From the NCBI GenBank assembly GCA_964570285.1, contig CAZMXP010000057.1, positions 1 to 31,699 of the forward strand: 31,699 bases of DNA, read 5' to 3'. This document shows, in pieces, positions 1-6,324 of this stretch; the stretch's first letter is position 1, and every line of letters starts with the position of its first letter. A model generated the notes under the pieces. That model ran no database searches and was not told the DNA's origin. It saw only the letters and a list, made by a program, of their open reading frames with translations. The DNA comes from CAZMXP01 sp964570285 (GTDB lineage Bacteria > Planctomycetota > PLA2). The translations under genes were made by a program, and so were the position numbers.

Positions 1-59
1 AGGGGCGGAAGCGGTAGCATGGGGAGCGCCGCTCGCGGCTGAGCGGCAAGACGTTAGGT
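1..59 (+). repeat. attC site (partial, right half)
   Basis: This is the right half of an attC recombination site. It contains the L' arm GCCGCTCGCGGCTGAGCGGC (29-48) and the R' box GTTAGGT (53-59). The sequence matches the right halves of the attC sites at 425-523, 1508-1607 and 2169-2267 almost base for base. The left half lies outside the window. Confidence 0.82.
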
Positions 60-78
60 GGGGCGAGAGGAGCGTTCG

Positions 79-384
79 TTGCCGGCGAAGGACCCCTACC
101 CCGAGATTGGGCAGATGCTCGTTGCTGCTGCCACGGCGCCGTGGGAGCGAATCGTGCTCGAGGCCGAGGTGGGCGATGACTGGGGGACCTTCCAAGTCAC
201 GAGCTTCTCGCCCGATGGCGCTGCGGAGAGCTTGGATATCAGGCCCGAACTTCGCTTGCTCAAGTTGCTCCAGGAGGTTCGGCGGATCACGAGCAACGAG
301 ATCGCTCCGGGAAAGGAGCGCTGGCGTACCCTTGCCCTCACGCTGCGCCGGGACGGCTCTTTCGACATCGACTTCGGATACTAG
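79..384 (+). CDS. YezG-like (DUF600) immunity protein, cassette-encoded
   Basis: This small cytoplasmic protein resembles the YezG/DUF600 family, whose members act as immunity proteins to secreted polymorphic toxins. The family pattern is visible: an early W-E-x-I followed by an acidic strand, then a leucine-rich helix, then the hallmark end W-x-x-L-x-L-T-L-x-x-D-G-x-F-x-I-D-F-x-Y. The frame is also open from a GTG at 58, but that codon lies inside the attC R' box. TTG at 79 has a good Shine-Dalgarno stretch (AGAGGAG, 66-72) six bases upstream, so it was chosen (101 residues). The protein is shorter than typical members (about 140) and stops right after the final conserved Tyr. It is the only gene of its cassette, and no cognate toxin is visible. 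The family call is by motif recognition only. Confidence 0.72.
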   Translation: MPAKDPYPEIGQMLVAAATAPWERIVLEAEVGDDWGTFQVTSFSPDGAAESLDIRPELRLLKLLQEVRRITSNEIAPGKERWRTLALTLRRDGSFDIDFGY

Positions 385-424
385 ACCGGCTCACCGGCTT
401 TGGCGCGTCGGTTCGACATCGCCC

Positions 425-523
425 ACCTAACAAGCCGCTGCAGCCGACGAGCGGCGGGCACGCCGAGGGCTGGGGCGGTAGCATGGGGGCCGCCGCTCGC
501 GGCTGAGCGGCAAGACGTTAGGC
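425..523 (+). repeat. attC recombination site
   Basis: The R'' box ACCTAAC (425-431) pairs with the R' box GTTAGGC (517-523). Bases 434-455 pair with 492-511 as a perfect 20-bp stem if G440 and A447 are left unpaired. Such extrahelical bases in the left arm are the known mark by which an integrase recognises the folded bottom strand of attC. The variable terminal region between the arms is about 36 bases. This is the best-preserved site in the window. Confidence 0.88.
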
Positions 524-533
524 CTACACGGAG

Positions 534-1493
534 ATGAGTTGGAGCGACATCGAGCGGCTGGCGCGGGACTCCAACCTTGAGGTCAATGCGCTTCGCGAGG
601 TCGCATTGCCCGCGATTGCGTTCGCACCTGCGAGCGCGACGGACGGCCCCGCCGCCACCGGCTCCTACTTCGGCGGCCTTCCGATGCTCCCCGACGGAAT
701 GCCATGGCCGACGTGGTCGCCGAATCGGTACTGCAGGGACATGAGAGAGACCGCCCGTCGGTACATCGAACAGCAACCATCGACCTCGCCCCACTGGACC
801 GCGGAGATCGCCAAGCTCGACGAGCTCGAGGCACGCGGCTCCATGGCGCTCATGTTCCTTGCCCAGCTCGATCTCGACCAACTGGCACGCGTCGCGCCCA
901 TTGCGCCGCTGCCGAACACTGGGAAACTGCTCGTGTTTGCGGAGTTTCACTATCTCGGCGCCGCAAGCCAGGGCCGGGCGGACCCGGTCCCGCCCTGGTG
1001 CCTGGTCTGGTTCCCGAACGAACTCGCGCGTGCTCGTGCAGAGCCGCCGACCGCCTCCGAGGGTTTCGTCTGCCAGCAGCACTTCATGACTCCGAGTCCG
1101 GTCTTCACCTTCCCCGACACCGTGATCCGTGACGGTCTCGTTGTCTACGAGCAGTATGGCGACGACGACGGCTACGGCACGTTCCTCTCGGCGCTAGACA
1201 CCATGGGCGTCCGTGGGCGGAATCAGGTAGGAGGCCACCCGCTGCGGCTGCAGGATTGCGACATGCCGGCAACGGTGAATCGCCGCCACGACGGATACGA
1301 TCTTTGGAACCCGGCGCCCAACGACGGCTAGGCTCAGCTCGCGGCAGGTGCCGCGCGGTGGAAGTTCCTGTTTCAGATCACCGAGGACTACTCCGATTTC
1401 GGGTGGTCTGGAGTTGCCTCCTTCTGGGGTAGGCCGCACGCGGTCGCCGCGGGCAACTTCGGTGAGGCGGAACTCCACTACGAGGATACGTAG
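534..1493 (+). pseudogene. DUF1963 (YwqG-like) protein gene interrupted by an in-frame TAG
   Basis: The reading frame starts at ATG 534 and meets TAG at 1329-1331 after 265 residues. It then continues in the same frame, with no further stop, to TAG 1491-1493. The first part shows DUF1963 hallmarks: F-G-G-L-P-M-L-P-D-G-M-P-W-P near residue 46, M-F-L-A-Q-L-D-L near 107, a Leu-Pro turn near 125 and V-G-G-H-P-L-x-L-Q near 232. The part after the stop supplies the family's expected end, R-W-K-F-L-F-Q-I followed by a Trp/Phe/Gly-rich segment. A single base change of a Gln (CAG) or similar codon would explain this. The family's role is unknown; it is sometimes seen near toxin-immunity loci. Natural readthrough or a sequencing error are alternatives to true decay. 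The ribosome-binding GGAG abuts the ATG, so initiation may be weak. It is the only gene of the second cassette. Confidence 0.78.
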
Positions 1494-1507
1494 ACGCACG
1501 GCGTGAG

Positions 1508-1607
1508 GCCTAACAATCCGCTGCAGCCGACGAGCGGCGGGCACGCGAGGGGCGGAAGCGGTAGCATGGGGAGCGCCGCTCGCAGGTGAGCGGCAGAGTC
1601 GTTAGGC
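1508..1607 (+). repeat. attC recombination site
   Basis: The R'' box GCCTAAC (1508-1514) and R' box GTTAGGC (1601-1607) bracket arms nearly identical to the 425-523 site. The L' arm carries two changes (CGCAGG where the others have CGCGGC), so the stem has a small mismatch. The stop codon of the reverse-oriented toxin gene (TAA, 1602-1604) lies inside the R' box. Confidence 0.87.
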
Positions 1608-1922
1608 ACCTATTCGCTGCAGCGTCCTTGGGCGAAGCCCGGCGAGAACGCGAAGCAACTCCGGGACGAGCGCTTCCAAGGACTCAAGCCGATTCGTGAT
1701 CGCGACGAGCACGACAATGGCCACCGGCAACCTCGCGAGATTCTGCTGAAACTCGATGTTCTGGTCGGCGCTGAGCACAACATCGAAGGAACTCGCCGCT
1801 CGGATCAGCAGCGCGCCGTTCTTCAACCCCGTCCACCCAAGTTCGGCGACCGTACGGACCTCGTGGCCAGTCAGCAGCTTCGCGAGCGGGCGCGGGAGCG
1901 ACTCATCGAGCAGAACGCGCAC
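1602..1922 (-). CDS. DUF5615 PIN-like toxin
   Basis: This 106-residue protein begins M-R-V-L-L-D-E-x-L-P-R, the signature start of the DUF5615 PIN-like family, where the Asp contributes to a nuclease-like active site. It continues with G-H-E-V-R-T-V-x-E-L-G-W-x-G-L-K-N-G and the central D-V-V-L-S-A-D-x-N motif (second acidic cluster). It ends with the N-R-L-E-x-L-x-x-L-V-P helix. Members are ribonuclease-type toxins paired with DUF433 antitoxins. The GTG start (1920-1922) overlaps the end of the antitoxin gene by 20 bp, indicating coupling. The gene runs against the cassette direction and its TAA stop falls in the attC R' box, so cassette excision would cut at its very end. Toxicity is inferred from the family. 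Confidence 0.82.
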   Translation of the reverse strand: MRVLLDESLPRPLAKLLTGHEVRTVAELGWTGLKNGALLIRAASSFDVVLSADQNIEFQQNLARLPVAIVVLVAITNRLESLEALVPELLRVLAGLRPRTLQRIGA

Positions 1923-2130
1923 GCGTGGTTAGCAGGTCCTTCGCTACCTCGAGAGCCGCGACAGCCTGTTCGCGTGAGACCGAGGGGAAGTGATCGAGGA
2001 ACGTCTCGAGGCTGTCCCCAGCCGCCAAGTAGTCGAGCAGGTTCTTCACGGGAACGCGCGTACCGGTGAAGACGGGCGTACCGCCGAGGATCTCCGGGTC
2101 GCTATGGATGACGGACTCAAGGGTCGGCAT
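1903..2130 (-). CDS. DUF433 antitoxin
   Basis: This 75-residue protein carries the DUF433 pattern I-x-S-D-P-E-I-L-G-G-T-P-V-F-x-G-T-R-V-P-V near residues 8-28. The family then has a helix-turn-helix region, here L-L-D-Y-L-A-A-G-D-S-L-E-x-F-L-x-H-F-P near 31-49. These small DNA-binding proteins neutralise DUF5615 toxins and repress their own operon. ATG 2130 was chosen because the family begins here. The frame is open further upstream, but that part is translated attC sequence. A GCGAGG stretch lies just upstream. It is the first gene of the reverse-oriented pair in the third cassette. Confidence 0.82.
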   Translation of the reverse strand: MPTLESVIHSDPEILGGTPVFTGTRVPVKNLLDYLAAGDSLETFLDHFPSVSREQAVAALEVAKDLLTTRARSAR

Positions 2131-2148
2131 TACGACCTCGCTGAATCC

Positions 2149-2177
2149 ATCATACGTCGGGGTACGGTGCCTAACAA
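2149..2177 (-). promoter_or_regulatory. Predicted promoter of the toxin-antitoxin cassette, -35 inside attC
   Basis: On the minus strand, TTGTTA (2172-2177, -35, 4/6 to consensus) and TATGAT (2149-2154, -10, 5/6) are separated by exactly 17 bp. The start would be near 2142, about 12 bases before the antitoxin ATG. The -35 hexamer overlaps the attC R'' box (2169-2175), so the recombination site would supply half of the promoter. This is a sequence match only. Confidence 0.45.
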
Positions 2178-2267
2178 GCCGCTGCAGCCGACGAGCGGCG
2201 GGCACGCGAGGGGCGGAAGCGGTAGCATGGGGTGCGCCGCTCGCGGCTGAGTGGCAAGGCGCTAGAG
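2169..2267 (+). repeat. attC site with degenerate right box (array end)
   Basis: The R'' box GCCTAAC (2169-2175) and both stem arms match the other sites, with one change in L' (GAGTGGC for GAGCGGC). The right box reads GCTAGAG (2261-2267) instead of GTTAGGC. The minus-strand stop codon of the DUF420 gene (2262-2264) falls in it. This marks the end of the array. The hairpin could also act as a transcription terminator for the respiratory operon that ends here. Confidence 0.75.
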
Positions 2268-2675
2268 CCCTCGGTACAGCATCAGGTAGATGACGACGCC
2301 GGTGACGCTGACGTAGAGCCAGAGCGGCAGCGTCCACCGCGCGATGCGGCGGTGGCTCTCGTAGAGCCCCTTCGCGGCGCGGCGGACGGTGAGGACCACG
2401 AGCGGCACGATCGCCGCGGCAAGGATGACGTGGGTGATCAGGATCGCGAAGTAGATCGTCCGCCTCGCCCCCGAGCCCCCGTACTTCACCGAGCCGACCT
2501 GCACGTGGTAGATGACGTAGCTCGTCAGGAAGAGGGCCGACGCGACCAGCGCGCCGACCATCAGGCGGATGTGGAGGGCGCGGTGGCCGCGCCGGATCGC
2601 CAGATACCCGAGGCCGAGGCAGAGCGCGCTGAGACTGTTGAGCGCGGCATTGAGCGTCGGGAGGTCGCGGATCAT
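2262..2675 (-). CDS. DUF420 membrane protein
   Basis: This 137-residue integral membrane protein has about four predicted helices (roughly 13-28, 38-58, 74-96 and 116-133). It shows the DUF420 hallmarks D-L-P-x-L-N-A-x-L-N at the start, Y-x-x-Y-H near residue 53, and R-R-I-A-R-W-T-x-P-x-W-L-Y-V-S-V-T-G-V-x-x-Y near the end. DUF420 (YozB-like) genes sit beside cytochrome oxidase and SCO1 genes in many bacteria and probably assist oxidase assembly; the exact role is unknown. ATG 2675 overlaps the SCO1 stop by 4 bp. It is the last gene of the respiratory operon. Confidence 0.88.
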   Translation of the reverse strand: MIRDLPTLNAALNSLSALCLGLGYLAIRRGHRALHIRLMVGALVASALFLTSYVIYHVQVGSVKYGGSGARRTIYFAILITHVILAAAIVPLVVLTVRRAAKGLYESHRRIARWTLPLWLYVSVTGVVIYLMLYRGL

Positions 2676-3262
2676 TCCTTCTCGTCGAGCACGAAGCGGG
2701 CGTCCTGGCGGAGCTTGTCCATGCGTCCGGGCTCGTTCAACTGGTAGAAGCCGCGGATCTCGCCCTTGCGGTCCACGAGCACGAAGACCTCGCTGTGCGT
2801 CAGCGGATCCTCGTCGCGCCACGGGACCTTGAGGCCCGTGACCGCGAACTCGCGGATCAGATCGCGCGTGCCGGTGAGGAAAAACCAGCGGCCCGGCAGC
2901 GCCTGGAAGCGCTTGGCGTACTGCCGGAGCACCTCGGGCGTGTCGAACGCGGGATCGACGGTCGTCGAGACCAGCGCGAGGTCCTCGTCGTCGATGAAGT
3001 CCTCCTGCATCCGGCTCATCTCGGTGGACATCGCGACGCAGGGACCCTGGCAGCGCGTGAAGATGAAGTCGGCGATCCAGACCTTGCCCTTCAGGTGGTC
3101 GAGGCCGAGAGGCTCCCCGGCGCGCTCGAGCAGCAGGAACGGGGGCACCTGCCCCAGCTTCTGCAGGTCGAACGAGACCGTCCTCCCGGCGGCGGCGCCC
3201 CCTCCCTCTCCGGAGCAGGCGGCGACGAGCACGAGTGCCAGCAGGGCGGGACGGGCGTTCAT
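2672..3262 (-). CDS. SCO1/SenC copper chaperone, lipoprotein
   Basis: SCO proteins deliver copper to the CuA centre of oxidase subunit II. The 196-residue product has a lipoprotein-type signal (V-A-A-C, Cys16). It then has a thioredoxin fold with the copper-binding C-x-x-x-C (C71-Q-G-P-C75) and the distal copper ligand His157 in L-T-H-S-E, the full SCO ligand set. The start ATG 3262 has an AGGAGA ribosome site seven bases upstream and overlaps the ABC permease gene by 4 bp. Its place in the operon, with a CuA-containing subunit II encoded upstream, fits its job exactly. Confidence 0.93.
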   Translation of the reverse strand: MNARPALLALVLVAACSGEGGGAAAGRTVSFDLQKLGQVPPFLLLERAGEPLGLDHLKGKVWIADFIFTRCQGPCVAMSTEMSRMQEDFIDDEDLALVSTTVDPAFDTPEVLRQYAKRFQALPGRWFFLTGTRDLIREFAVTGLKVPWRDEDPLTHSEVFVLVDRKGEIRGFYQLNEPGRMDKLRQDARFVLDEKE

Positions 3263-4008
3263 CGGAGGTCTCCTGCGGCGGGCCGCCGCGCGAGCCGCAG
3301 CGCGAGGCCGTAGAGCGCCGCCGCGAACAGGGCCGAGATCCCGACCGAGAGCGGCACCGACGCGCCTCCGGTGCCCATGCCGAGCGCGCCGCGCAGCGCG
3401 GTCAGCCCATACGAGAGCGGGTTGAGCCGGATGAGCCACCCGAGCCACGCGGGCGCGCCGCCGGCGGGGAAGAAGGAACCGGACAAGAGCCACATCGGCA
3501 TGAGGAAGACGCTCATGATCGCATGGAATCCCTGCGTCGAGTCCATGCGCCACGCGATGCAGAAGCCGAGCGACGTGAGGCCGAAGGCGACGAGCCCCAG
3601 CACGCCGATCGACCCGAGCAGCGCGCGCGGCCCGAGCGCGATGCCGACCGTCGGCGCGAGGAGGAGGAAGAGCGTCGCTTGCAGGATCGCGAGCAGGCTC
3701 CCCCCCGTCACCTTGCCGAGCACCATCTGCCAGCGCGGCGCGGGCGCGACGAGGACCGCCTGCAGGAACCCCTCGCGCCGGTCCTCGATGATCGAGATCG
3801 TCGAGAAGATGGCCGTGAAGAGCACGATCAGGAGCGCGATGCCCGGCAGGAAGAACATCGCGTAGCTGTCGTCGCCGAGCGGCGAGCGGAACGAACTCCG
3901 GAAGGCCGCGCCGAAGAGCAGCCAGAAGATGAGGGGCTGCCCGATCGCCCCCATCACGCGGTTGGGCTGCCGGAAGAAGCGCACCACCTCCCGGTCCACG
4001 AGCGTCAT
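3259..4008 (-). CDS. ABC-2 type transporter permease
   Basis: This 249-residue membrane protein has six predicted helices and the ABC-2 (DrrB/NodJ-like) layout: an N-terminal R-E-x-x-R-F-x-R-Q-P-x-R motif, a central cytoplasmic E-D-R-R-E-G-F-L-Q-A-V-L-V-A-P near 75-89, and the N-P-L-S-Y-G-L-T-A-L-R near 196-206. It pairs with the ATPase encoded just upstream. ATG 4008 was chosen. A GTG at 4018-4020 overlapping the ATPase stop as GTGA would add four residues and is equally plausible. The substrate is unknown. Location between oxidase assembly genes suggests a role in cofactor or subunit export for the oxidase, which is inference. Confidence 0.85.
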   Translation of the reverse strand: MTLVDREVVRFFRQPNRVMGAIGQPLIFWLLFGAAFRSSFRSPLGDDSYAMFFLPGIALLIVLFTAIFSTISIIEDRREGFLQAVLVAPAPRWQMVLGKVTGGSLLAILQATLFLLLAPTVGIALGPRALLGSIGVLGLVAFGLTSLGFCIAWRMDSTQGFHAIMSVFLMPMWLLSGSFFPAGGAPAWLGWLIRLNPLSYGLTALRGALGMGTGGASVPLSVGISALFAAALYGLALRLARRPAAGDLR

Positions 4009-4016
4009 CGCCGCCC

Positions 4017-4949
4017 TCACGCCGCGCCCCCGCCGCCCCAAAGGCGGTGCCCCGTGAGCTGGACGAAGACATCCTCCAGCGTCGGCCTGCCGACCGAGAG
4101 CGCGTCGATGCGGCCGGGCAGCGCGGCGATCAGCCTCGGCAGCAGCGCGGCCCCGTCCGCCGTCTCGAAGCGCACGCTGCCTTCGAGCACCGTCGTGCGC
4201 ACGCCGAAGCTGCCGGCGATCGCCGCGGCGAGGCCGGCGGGATCGCTCCCCCGCACCGTGACGATGTCGCCGCCGAGGCGCCCCTTGAGTTCGTCCGGCG
4301 TGCCCACCGCGACGAGCCGCCCGCGGTCGAGCAGGCCGAGCCGGTCGCACTTCTCGGCCTCCTCCATCAGGTGGGTCGTCACGAGGCTCGTCGTCCCCTC
4401 CTCCGCGCGGATCTGCCCCAGATGGCTCCAGAGGTCGAGGCGCGCCCCCGGGTCGAGGCCGGTGCTCGGCTCGTCAAGCAGGAGCACCCTCGGCCTGTGC
4501 AGGAGCCCCTTCGCCACCTCGACCCGCCGCCGCAGCCCGCCGCTCAGGTTCTCGACGCGCTCCCCCGCCCGCTCGGCGAGCCCGACGCGCGCGAGCATCT
4601 CCGCCGCGCGGGCGCGCAGCGCGGCCCCCGACATCCCGTAGAGGTGCCCCTGGTGGCGCAGGTTCTCGGCCGCGGTCAGCTTGCGGTCGAGGCTGGGCGC
4701 CTGGAAGACGACGCCGATCGCGCGGCGCACCGCCATCGGGTCGCGCGTGCCGTCGGCCCCGAGCACGAAGACGCTCCCCTCCGTGGGCCGAAGCAGCGTC
4801 GAGGCGATCCGGAAGAGCGTCGTCTTGCCCCCGCCGTTGGGGCCGAGCAGGCCGAAGATCTCCGCCTCCGCGACGTCGAAGCTCACGCCGTCGAGCGCCG
4901 TCCGCTCGCCGTAGCGGTGCGTCACGCGGTCCACGCCGATCGCCGTCAC
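4017..4949 (-). CDS. ABC transporter ATP-binding protein (DrrA/CcmA-like)
   Basis: This 310-residue ATPase energises the adjacent ABC-2 permease. Walker A is G-P-N-G-G-G-K-T (36-43; the usual GPNGAGKT has Ala in the fifth position). The signature is L-S-G-G (135-138), Walker B is L-L-L-D-E-P (156-161), and the switch His follows in V-T-T-H. The C-terminal ~90 residues form the regulatory extension ending in T-L-E-D-V-F-V-Q-L-T-G, typical of drug- and polysaccharide-type ABC-2 exporters. The start overlaps the subunit III-like gene by 4 bp. Similar ATPase/permease pairs occur in other oxidase loci, but their substrate has not been defined. Confidence 0.9.
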   Translation of the reverse strand: MTAIGVDRVTHRYGERTALDGVSFDVAEAEIFGLLGPNGGGKTTLFRIASTLLRPTEGSVFVLGADGTRDPMAVRRAIGVVFQAPSLDRKLTAAENLRHQGHLYGMSGAALRARAAEMLARVGLAERAGERVENLSGGLRRRVEVAKGLLHRPRVLLLDEPSTGLDPGARLDLWSHLGQIRAEEGTTSLVTTHLMEEAEKCDRLGLLDRGRLVAVGTPDELKGRLGGDIVTVRGSDPAGLAAAIAGSFGVRTTVLEGSVRFETADGAALLPRLIAALPGRIDALSVGRPTLEDVFVQLTGHRLWGGGGAA

Positions 4950-5434
4950 AGCAGGAAGACGGCGGCCGTCGCGACCAGCGACACGCCGCCGAGGAAGACG
5001 AGATACCGGCCGAGGAAGGGCATGTCGGCCATCGTGCGCCCGCGCGCGGCACCGAGCGCGGCCCCCGCGGCCCCGCCGACCTGGTGCAGCAGCAGCAGCG
5101 CGGAGACAAGAAGCACGACGAGCCCGTACCGCCCGCCCCGGGAGGCCGCCTCGCGGTAGGCGGGGAAGGTGCAGGCGGCCGCCGCCGCGAGCAGCAGCAG
5201 CGGGAGCATCGGCGTCCGCGCGACGCGGGGGGCGAGCGCCGCGAGCAGGCAGGCGCCCATCGCCAGCGCGGGAAGCAGGGGGGGCACGGGGGCCGCGACG
5301 TCGGGCCAGGCCGGAAGGCCGCCGCGGACATGGAGGTAGGCGAGCAGCAGCGTGCCGACGAAGAGGCCGTCCACGACGAGCAGCAGCGTCAAGCCGAAGG
5401 AGCGGACCTCCGCGCGCGCATCGCTCGGCGCCAT
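4946..5434 (-). CDS. Short heme-copper oxidase subunit III-like membrane protein
   Basis: This 162-residue protein has five predicted helices (about 12-34, 52-69, 75-90, 104-121 and 142-162). The N-terminal segment (F-G-L-T-L-L-L-V-V-D-G-L-F, then A-Y-L-H-V-R-G-G and W-P) recalls the third helix and following loop of oxidase subunit III. The family's conserved acidic and His-rich C-terminal motif (H-F-V-D-x-V-W) is not recognisable. With its position between ctaB and the assembly genes, it is most likely a reduced, divergent subunit III of the five-helix kind. It could also be an unrelated small membrane subunit. Confidence 0.55.
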   Translation of the reverse strand: MAPSDARAEVRSFGLTLLLVVDGLFVGTLLLAYLHVRGGLPAWPDVAAPVPPLLPALAMGACLLAALAPRVARTPMLPLLLLAAAAACTFPAYREAASRGGRYGLVVLLVSALLLLHQVGGAAGAALGAARGRTMADMPFLGRYLVFLGGVSLVATAAVFLL

Positions 5435-5436
5435 CG

Positions 5437-6324
5437 TCAGAACGTCCGGTCGAGCAGCATCGCGAGCAGCACCGGCGGCAGGTAGAGGAGGCTCGTCCGG
5501 AGCAGCGCGCGGGCGTGGGCGACGGTGCGCGAGAGCGCGAACGCGATCGCCGCCCGCACGAACCACGCGCCGAGGAGCAGCGCCACCGAGGCGTACAGGA
5601 GCCCCGCCCCGCCCCCGAGCACCGGCAGCAGCGAGACCGGGAGCAGCGCGAGCACGCCGAGCAGCGCCTGCCGGCCGGTGACCCCGCCGTGAGGATCGAC
5701 GACGGAGAGCATGCGGAACCCCCCGGCCCGGTAGTCGTCGCGATAGAGCCAGGCGATCGACAGGAAGTGCGGGATCTGCCAGACGTACACGAGCAGGAAG
5801 AGCGCGTAGGCGCCGGGCCCGGGCTGGCCGGCCACCGCGGCCCATCCGATCAGGGCCGGAAGGGCGCCCGGGATCGCGCCGATGTGCGTGTTCAGCGTGG
5901 TCCGCCGCTTCAGCGGCGTGTAGACGCCGACGTAGAGCAGCAGCGTCGAGGCGCCGAGGGCGGCGGCGACCGGCGTCGTGAAGAGCAGCAGGTGGAGCAG
6001 GCCCGCCCCCGAGGTCAGGAGGCCGAAGACGAGCACCTCGCGCGGCGAGAGGCGCCCGGAGGGCAGCGGGCGCAGCGCGGTGCGCGCCATGCGCGCATCC
6101 TGCCCGCGTTCGAGCAGCATGTTGAGCGCGCTCCCGCCCGCGGCGACGAGCGCGGTGCCCACGACCGCATGCACGACGAGCAGCGCGTCCGCCCCCCCCG
6201 CGCCCCCCCCCATCCATGCGCTGACGGCGACCACGATCAGCACAAAGAGGCTCAGCCTCGGCTTGCAGAGCTCGAGATAGTCGTGGGCAGGCGAGCGGGT
6301 CGAGAGCGTGGCGACGGCCTTCAT
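5437..6324 (-). CDS. ctaB: Protoheme IX farnesyltransferase (heme O synthase)
   Basis: CtaB transfers a farnesyl group to heme B, giving heme O for the oxidase. The 295-residue UbiA-family membrane protein shows the prenyl-diphosphate-binding motif N68-x3-E72-x3-D76-x2-M79-x-R81-T82 and the second motif W-Q-I-P-H-F followed by Y-R-D-D-Y-R-A-G-G-F-R-M-L (182-206). The C-K-P-R start is also typical. A Gly-rich loop at 39-44 is encoded by two long G-tracts (complement of 6192-6199 and 6203-6211). ATG 6324 overlaps the ctaA stop by 4 bp. Confidence 0.95.
   Translation of the reverse strand: MKAVATLSTRSPAHDYLELCKPRLSLFVLIVVAVSAWMGGGAGGADALLVVHAVVGTALVAAGGSALNMLLERGQDARMARTALRPLPSGRLSPREVLVFGLLTSGAGLLHLLLFTTPVAAALGASTLLLYVGVYTPLKRRTTLNTHIGAIPGALPALIGWAAVAGQPGPGAYALFLLVYVWQIPHFLSIAWLYRDDYRAGGFRMLSVVDPHGGVTGRQALLGVLALLPVSLLPVLGGGAGLLYASVALLLGAWFVRAAIAFALSRTVAHARALLRTSLLYLPPVLLAMLLDRTF

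Larger units (their letters stand above)
1..2266 (+). mobile_element. Integron gene-cassette array (distal end, no integrase in window)
   Basis: Four near-identical ~100-bp attC sites, the first cut by the window edge, punctuate this stretch about every 0.5-1.1 kb. Each runs from an RYYYAAC box to a GTTRRRY box in + orientation. Cutting at the G/TT of each right-hand box gives three cassettes: about 54-517 (YezG-like immunity gene), 518-1601 (DUF1963 gene) and 1602-2261 (DUF433/DUF5615 pair on the opposite strand). The orientation of the sites places any integrase and attI to the left of base 1. No intI-like coding sequence is visible, so this may be the tail of a chromosomal integron or a cluster of attC sites lacking an integrase. 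The right boundary coincides with the stop codon of the DUF420 gene. Confidence 0.85.

Noticed and set aside
1329..1493. Frameshift as the cause of the DUF1963 split
   Set aside because: The downstream segment is in the same frame as the first part, so a stop substitution explains it without an indel.
1..2267. CRISPR array
   Set aside because: The repeats are about 100 bp and separated by 0.4-1 kb of coding DNA, and they fold as attC sites. No spacers or cas genes are present.
1..2267. Integron integrase gene in the window
   Set aside because: No tyrosine-recombinase motif was found on either strand. By attC orientation it would lie left of base 1.
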